From: UBA5603 sp964501315
GTDB lineage: Bacteria > Bacillota_I > Bacilli_A > Izemoplasmatales > Hujiaoplasmataceae
Direction: 5' to 3'
DNA length: 64,000 nucleotides
NCBI GenBank assembly: GCA_964501315.1
Contig: CAZCSO010000006.1
Location: 20,813 to 84,812, forward strand
Both the position numbers and the translations under genes were made by a program. Below are positions 60,437-64,000 of this stretch, in pieces (within the stretch, counting starts at the first letter, position 1; each line of letters opens with the position of its first letter). A model generated the notes under the pieces. That model was not told where the DNA came from. It searched no databases and saw only the letters and a list, made by a program, of their open reading frames with translations.

Positions 60437-61333
60437 ATGGATACCTTGCAAAAAGAGTCTCAAGTCATCAAAAAAACGATGATTTGGAACATGATTCTGA
60501 ACTTTTTCTTGATGGTCATGAAGATCACGGCTGGAATCATTGGATCGTCTACCGCCATCATTTCGGATGCGGTCAATTCCGCAGGCGATGTGGGTACGGC
60601 GTTCTTCGTCATGATTGCCGGGAAGTTCTCCAGAAAAGAACACGATAAAGAACACCCGTACGGTCATGAAAAGTTTGAATCCATGGCATCGCTCTTGTTG
60701 GGTGTTGCGATGATTGTGACGGCCTTTGAAATTGGTAAAGCATCGGTAACGACCATGATTGACTATTTAGCCAATGGGGTTCCGATTAAACAACCAACGG
60801 TTATTGCTTTAATTGGGGCCATCATGACCATTATCGTCAAAGAAGTGATGTTTCAAGCGACCAATCGCGCTTCGAAAAAAGCGAGTGCGCCCTCGTTGCA
60901 TGCTATGGCCATGGACCATCGATCCGATCAACTCAGCGCATTGGGAGTTGTGATTGGAATTGGTGGAGCGATGCTCGGAATTGTGATCTTGGAACCGATT
61001 GCATCTTTAATCATTTGTCTTATGATATTCAGTGTTGCGATTAGCATTATTCGTACCGGAATCACACAAGTGGTTGACCAAGCTGCCACTCCAGACGTAG
61101 TCGAAGCCATTCGAAACGTTGCACTTTCTGAAGACGGCGTAATGGCCGTTGACGACTTAAAAACACGGATATTTGGGGCTAAAATCTACGTAGATATCGA
61201 AATTGCGGTTAATCCGAACCTATCGGTGTGCGAAGCACACGATATTGCCGAAAAAGTTCATGATCATATTGAACTTGAAATGCCGAATATCAAGCATTGC
61301 ATGGTTCATGTTAATCCATTTGACGAAAATTAA
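60437..61333 (+). CDS. Cation diffusion facilitator (CDF) metal transporter
   Basis: 298-residue membrane exporter with six helices. Metal-site segments are ISDAVNSAGD in helix 2, the cytoplasmic DKEHPYGHEKFES motif, and MAMDHRSDQLSALG in helix 5; a C-terminal cytoplasmic domain with CEAHDIAEKVHDHIE follows. The site residues (N/D-D with H/D-D) suit Mn, Fe or Zn; the metal cannot be fixed by eye. ATG at 60437 follows TTGGAGG. Confidence 0.92.
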   Translation: MDTLQKESQVIKKTMIWNMILNFFLMVMKITAGIIGSSTAIISDAVNSAGDVGTAFFVMIAGKFSRKEHDKEHPYGHEKFESMASLLLGVAMIVTAFEIGKASVTTMIDYLANGVPIKQPTVIALIGAIMTIIVKEVMFQATNRASKKASAPSLHAMAMDHRSDQLSALGVVIGIGGAMLGIVILEPIASLIICLMIFSVAISIIRTGITQVVDQAATPDVVEAIRNVALSEDGVMAVDDLKTRIFGAKIYVDIEIAVNPNLSVCEAHDIAEKVHDHIELEMPNIKHCMVHVNPFDEN

Positions 61334-61350
61334 AGGATGATAAAAGTTTC

Positions 61351-61386
61351 AAGGGAAGTAAACAACGGTTTGCTTCCCTTTTTTAT
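61351..61386 (+). terminator. Terminator of the CDF gene
   Basis: 13-bp stem AAGGGAAGTAAAC/GTTTGCTTCCCTT (61351-61363 with 61368-61380), one G-T pair, loop AACG, then T run. Confidence 0.92.
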
Positions 61387-61421
61387 TTATAAAATTACGA
61401 TTATTGTTTAATTCTTTCCTC

Positions 61422-61450
61422 TTGAAATCGCTTTCGCGATGTGATAAAAT
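61422..61450 (+). promoter_or_regulatory. Promoter of the Thr-linker lipoprotein gene
   Basis: TTGAAA (61422-61427), 17 bases, TAAAAT (61445-61450). Confidence 0.65.
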
Positions 61451-61456
61451 GAATAA

Positions 61457-61468
61457 GTAAACGGTTAC
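61457..61468 (+). promoter_or_regulatory. LacI/CcpA-like operator candidate
   Basis: GTAAACGGTTAC, with the central CG and near-palindrome typical of LacI-family and cre sites, is located at the expected transcription start where a bound repressor would block initiation. Confidence 0.45.
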
Positions 61469-61498
61469 GGCCAAACAAAAAATTATATAGGAGGAACT

Positions 61499-64000
61499 AT
61501 GAAAAAGAAAGGAATTGCGTTATTAGTAGCTCTGTTGCTGGTATTCGGATTGGTAGCTTGTACCGATACGACAACGACAACGACGACTACGTCGGGCACA
61601 ACGTCTGATACGACAACGACAACCACGACGACGACCACGACGACAACCACAACGACGACCACAACGACTACAACCACTACAAGTAATCCTTTTACCATTA
61701 GCATTACAGGTTTAGATGATGCCGGTTTTACCGAAGAAGACCGAATCATCGCTGGCGAATGGTATGATTTATTGACAGGTGTTTCTGCCCTGGGTTCAGA
61801 TTTGGTTGATTATAAGGATTTAATCTCCTTCTCATCCGATGACCCAGCTTGCCAAATCGAAGATGGTCAATTAATGTCGACAGGTCCGAAAACCTGCGTC
61901 GTTACTTACTCTCTCGTTGTTCAAGGAAAATTGGCAAGATCCACACGGAACATCAAGATCAGTGCTGCCCCTGTGACAATTGAATTTGTCGCAACGGACA
62001 AATGGAACAATGAAACTCTACTTGGAACGGATGGAACGGTATCACCCGCTTTAACAGCTGATGCAGTTACAAATGTGTGGTATTATTGGACAAATATTGC
62101 CACTGTTAGTGTTTCTGTTCTTGATGATCAACTTCTAATTGATCAAGAAGCTATTGGTGGAAATAATTACTCACTTCAAGTTAAAGTTAAAACCGATATA
62201 GAACTTGAAGAAAAACGCACTTACAAATTATCATTTACTGTTGATGCTGAAGTAGCACGCTATATTGATATCGTTGCTAAAGCTGAAAATGCTGATGCTG
62301 GCTACGACAATGATGTTCATAACATAGTTGAATTACTAGCTGGCGTACATGACTATGAAATCGTTTTTGTTGCTCCTCAATCCTTACTCCATTTAAATAT
62401 TATGACTGGTAATGTTGAGGGAGAAATCAATTTTGGATTATTGAAATTTTCTAACTTTGTTTTATACGAAGGACCCATCGTCTATGAATACGAAGAAGTA
62501 GAAGGTCTCTTTGTGAACGATGCAATTGCTCTTGGAACGCAAGTAGGTCCCATCCCAACAGGTGGAACGGATTCCGATTTCTTAAGAGAATTCTATTATT
62601 GGATTAACGACGGCGAAATCGCTGTTGAATACATCGAAAACGGAATTGAAGTAGAAGTTATCACCGCTACGTCCGTTGACTATGGTATCCAAATTCAATT
62701 TAACGACATGTTAAAACAAGATTTTACATTGATCAAAGGCGCACACTACAAATTGACGATGGACGTTAATGCAACGGTTAATCGTTTGTTTGAAGTCAAT
62801 GTAACTGGCGATCATTACTCCAAACCGGTATCGGTTTCACAACGCATCGACTTAAGTGTTGGTAACAACGCGGTTGAAGTAGAATTTGATTCGTTATACG
62901 ATTACTTCTTCATGAAGTTGAACTTTGGTAACTATGGCGATTTAACGCAAGAAGGCGTCTTCACCATTACCAATTTGAAATTGTTCGTTGAAGCTGATCC
63001 AGTGATTATCCCAGAAGAACCCATCGATGATGGAGCTGTCATTGGCAATGTATTTGGCACTCCTGCAAATGTCGACGGCGCTTTGGTCTCTACCCCAGAA
63101 ACAGATCCAGTAGGAGAATTCTTCTTATGGGTCGGAACCGATCAAGGTTGGAACTCGGGTTGGACTGAATTTGCTGAAGCTTCTGGATCTTATGCAGCTG
63201 GCGTCGTTACCGTTGATATCGTAAATGAAAGCGATCCTGAATTCTGGGGCGTTCAATTGAAATATCATGGTGGAGAAATAACCGTTGGAACGCAATACAT
63301 GGTTGCATTCACCGTTGTTTCTAACGTTGCAAGAACAATCAATGTCGAAGTTCATAATGCTTCTGCACAATACGTTACTCAAAACTATGACTTAGTCGTA
63401 GGAACCAACTACATTGAACTTCCATTTGAGGCTCAATTCGAATTATTTAACTTACAACTTAACCTTGGTAACTTCGACTCTGAAGCCGATGAATCCGGCA
63501 TATTAAATTTAAGCCAATTCATGCTTACAAGAGCTGTTACCGTTGTTGAAAATTACGTTGTTAATGGCGACTTTGAAACCGAAATGGTTACTTTAGGCGC
63601 TACCGATACCGAAGGTTGGGCACTTTGGACGACCGCTGGTATTCCCGATGCATGGGCTTTACCGAACTACGATGGTACTGCAACCATTACCGGTGGGAAA
63701 TTAACACTTTCGACAACCACGACCGGTGGTGCTGAATGGGCTTCTCAAATTCAATACAATCATGCGACGGCAGACTTAACTGTAGGAGCTATTTATAAAG
63801 TTGAACTCGATATTAATTCTAACGTTGATACGACCATTCAATTACAACTCAAAGGCGCATCTAACGATGGACCTCACTCGACGGTTACCGTTAACTTAGT
63901 CGCTGGCGACAATCACGTTGTTGTTTACTTAACAGCAATGCAAGAAACGTTCCGCTTCTTCATCTTGAACGGTTTAACCGCTCCTGGAACAGTTCTTAAC
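61499..64000 (+). CDS. Thr-rich-linker lipoprotein with repeated carbohydrate-binding-like domains (3' end outside window)
   Basis: The frame is open for 834 codons to the window end. A lipoprotein signal (LLVALLLVFGLVACTD) is followed by a Thr/Ser-rich linker of about 35 residues encoded by ACN repeats (61559-61683). Next come an Ig-like domain with a Cys pair (PACQIEDG and KTCVVTY) and then at least four similar beta-sandwich domains. These end in segments like NLKLFVEAD, LSQFMLTRAV, and NYVVNGDFETE with GWALWTTAG, resembling CBM4/9-type modules. Each shows the repeated patterns VGTQYMVAFTV and IQLQLKG. It is probably a surface polysaccharide-binding protein or the front part of a large glycoside hydrolase; the catalytic part, if any, lies beyond the window. 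TATAGGAGG precedes the ATG. Confidence 0.8.
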   Translation, partial: MKKKGIALLVALLLVFGLVACTDTTTTTTTTSGTTSDTTTTTTTTTTTTTTTTTTTTTTTTSNPFTISITGLDDAGFTEEDRIIAGEWYDLLTGVSALGSDLVDYKDLISFSSDDPACQIEDGQLMSTGPKTCVVTYSLVVQGKLARSTRNIKISAAPVTIEFVATDKWNNETLLGTDGTVSPALTADAVTNVWYYWTNIATVSVSVLDDQLLIDQEAIGGNNYSLQVKVKTDIELEEKRTYKLSFTVDAEVARYIDIVAKAENADAGYDNDVHNIVELLAGVHDYEIVFVAPQSLLHLNIMTGNVEGEINFGLLKFSNFVLYEGPIVYEYEEVEGLFVNDAIALGTQVGPIPTGGTDSDFLREFYYWINDGEIAVEYIENGIEVEVITATSVDYGIQIQFNDMLKQDFTLIKGAHYKLTMDVNATVNRLFEVNVTGDHYSKPVSVSQRIDLSVGNNAVEVEFDSLYDYFFMKLNFGNYGDLTQEGVFTITNLKLFVEADPVIIPEEPIDDGAVIGNVFGTPANVDGALVSTPETDPVGEFFLWVGTDQGWNSGWTEFAEASGSYAAGVVTVDIVNESDPEFWGVQLKYHGGEITVGTQYMVAFTVVSNVARTINVEVHNASAQYVTQNYDLVVGTNYIELPFEAQFELFNLQLNLGNFDSEADESGILNLSQFMLTRAVTVVENYVVNGDFETEMVTLGATDTEGWALWTTAGIPDAWALPNYDGTATITGGKLTLSTTTTGGAEWASQIQYNHATADLTVGAIYKVELDINSNVDTTIQLQLKGASNDGPHSTVTVNLVAGDNHVVVYLTAMQETFRFFILNGLTAPGTVLN

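Noticed and set aside
61483..61749. Poly-valine minus-strand reading frame
   Set aside because: It is only the reverse complement of the Thr-codon tract of the lipoprotein gene.

Overview
The window comes from a low-GC, anaerobic, Gram-positive-type bacterium. Coding is compact, it uses the standard genetic code (TGA works as a stop), promoters are SigA-like (TTGACA-N16/17-TATAAT) and genes are closed by T-tailed hairpins. A pyruvate:ferredoxin oxidoreductase, a flavodiiron protein, ylbF-ylbG and rpsP-khpA pairs, and SipW/TasA-type surface proteins without any LPXTG signal suggest a deep-branching Bacillota/Mollicutes-related lineage (Izemoplasma-, Haloplasma- or Acholeplasma-like). This placement is inference. 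Two runs of exactly 100 N show that it is a scaffolded draft or metagenome assembly.

Layout. 1-2.7 kb: two diguanylate cyclases and a small membrane protein. 2.7-6 kb: a glyoxalase-fold enzyme, three tRNAs (Arg, Pro, Cys), and a decayed island with a truncated tyrosine recombinase and an AT-rich DUF4143 ATPase. 6-25 kb: housekeeping and metabolic genes (flavodiiron protein, peptide deformylase, glycogen debranching enzyme, rsuA, ylbF-ylbG, rpsP-khpA, DEAD-box helicase, DegV, PadR module, Gx transporter, SOUL protein, ApbE, NusG domain II protein, YigZ, CCA-adding enzyme, pullulanase, YhaM, GNAT). 25-28.4 kb: a 1117-residue parvulin-like secreted protein on the minus strand.

28.5-39.7 kb: the first cyclic-di-GMP-I riboswitch and its operon, which encodes a TasA-like protein, a 2536-residue GLUG-type beta-helix surface protein and two membrane GGDEF(-EAL) proteins, each interrupted by an assembly gap. 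39.7-43.5 kb: a TetR regulator divergent from a thiolase / ketoreductase / KAS III-like operon.

43.7-52.2 kb: a second, almost identical c-di-GMP riboswitch followed by an operon with four TasA-like secreted subunits, two SipW-type signal peptidases, a membrane-anchored McrB-like AAA+ ATPase and a DUF2357/McrC-like coiled-coil protein. 52.2-64 kb: WalJ-type hydrolase, LicA-like kinase, PFOR, a lipoprotein paralogue of the 25 kb foldase-like protein, a CDF metal transporter, and a large Thr-linker lipoprotein with repeated carbohydrate-binding-like domains that runs off the end.

Main interpretation: c-di-GMP made by GGDEF proteins is sensed by two riboswitches. Each aptamer's 3' strand overlaps the left arm of an intrinsic terminator, so c-di-GMP is predicted to switch the operons on. 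One operon makes a giant surface protein plus enzymes that would feed back on c-di-GMP. The other makes a SipW-processed fibre together with an AAA+ pair otherwise known from McrBC-type defence. The AAA+/DUF2357 pair inside a fibre operon is the best candidate for an undescribed system here.
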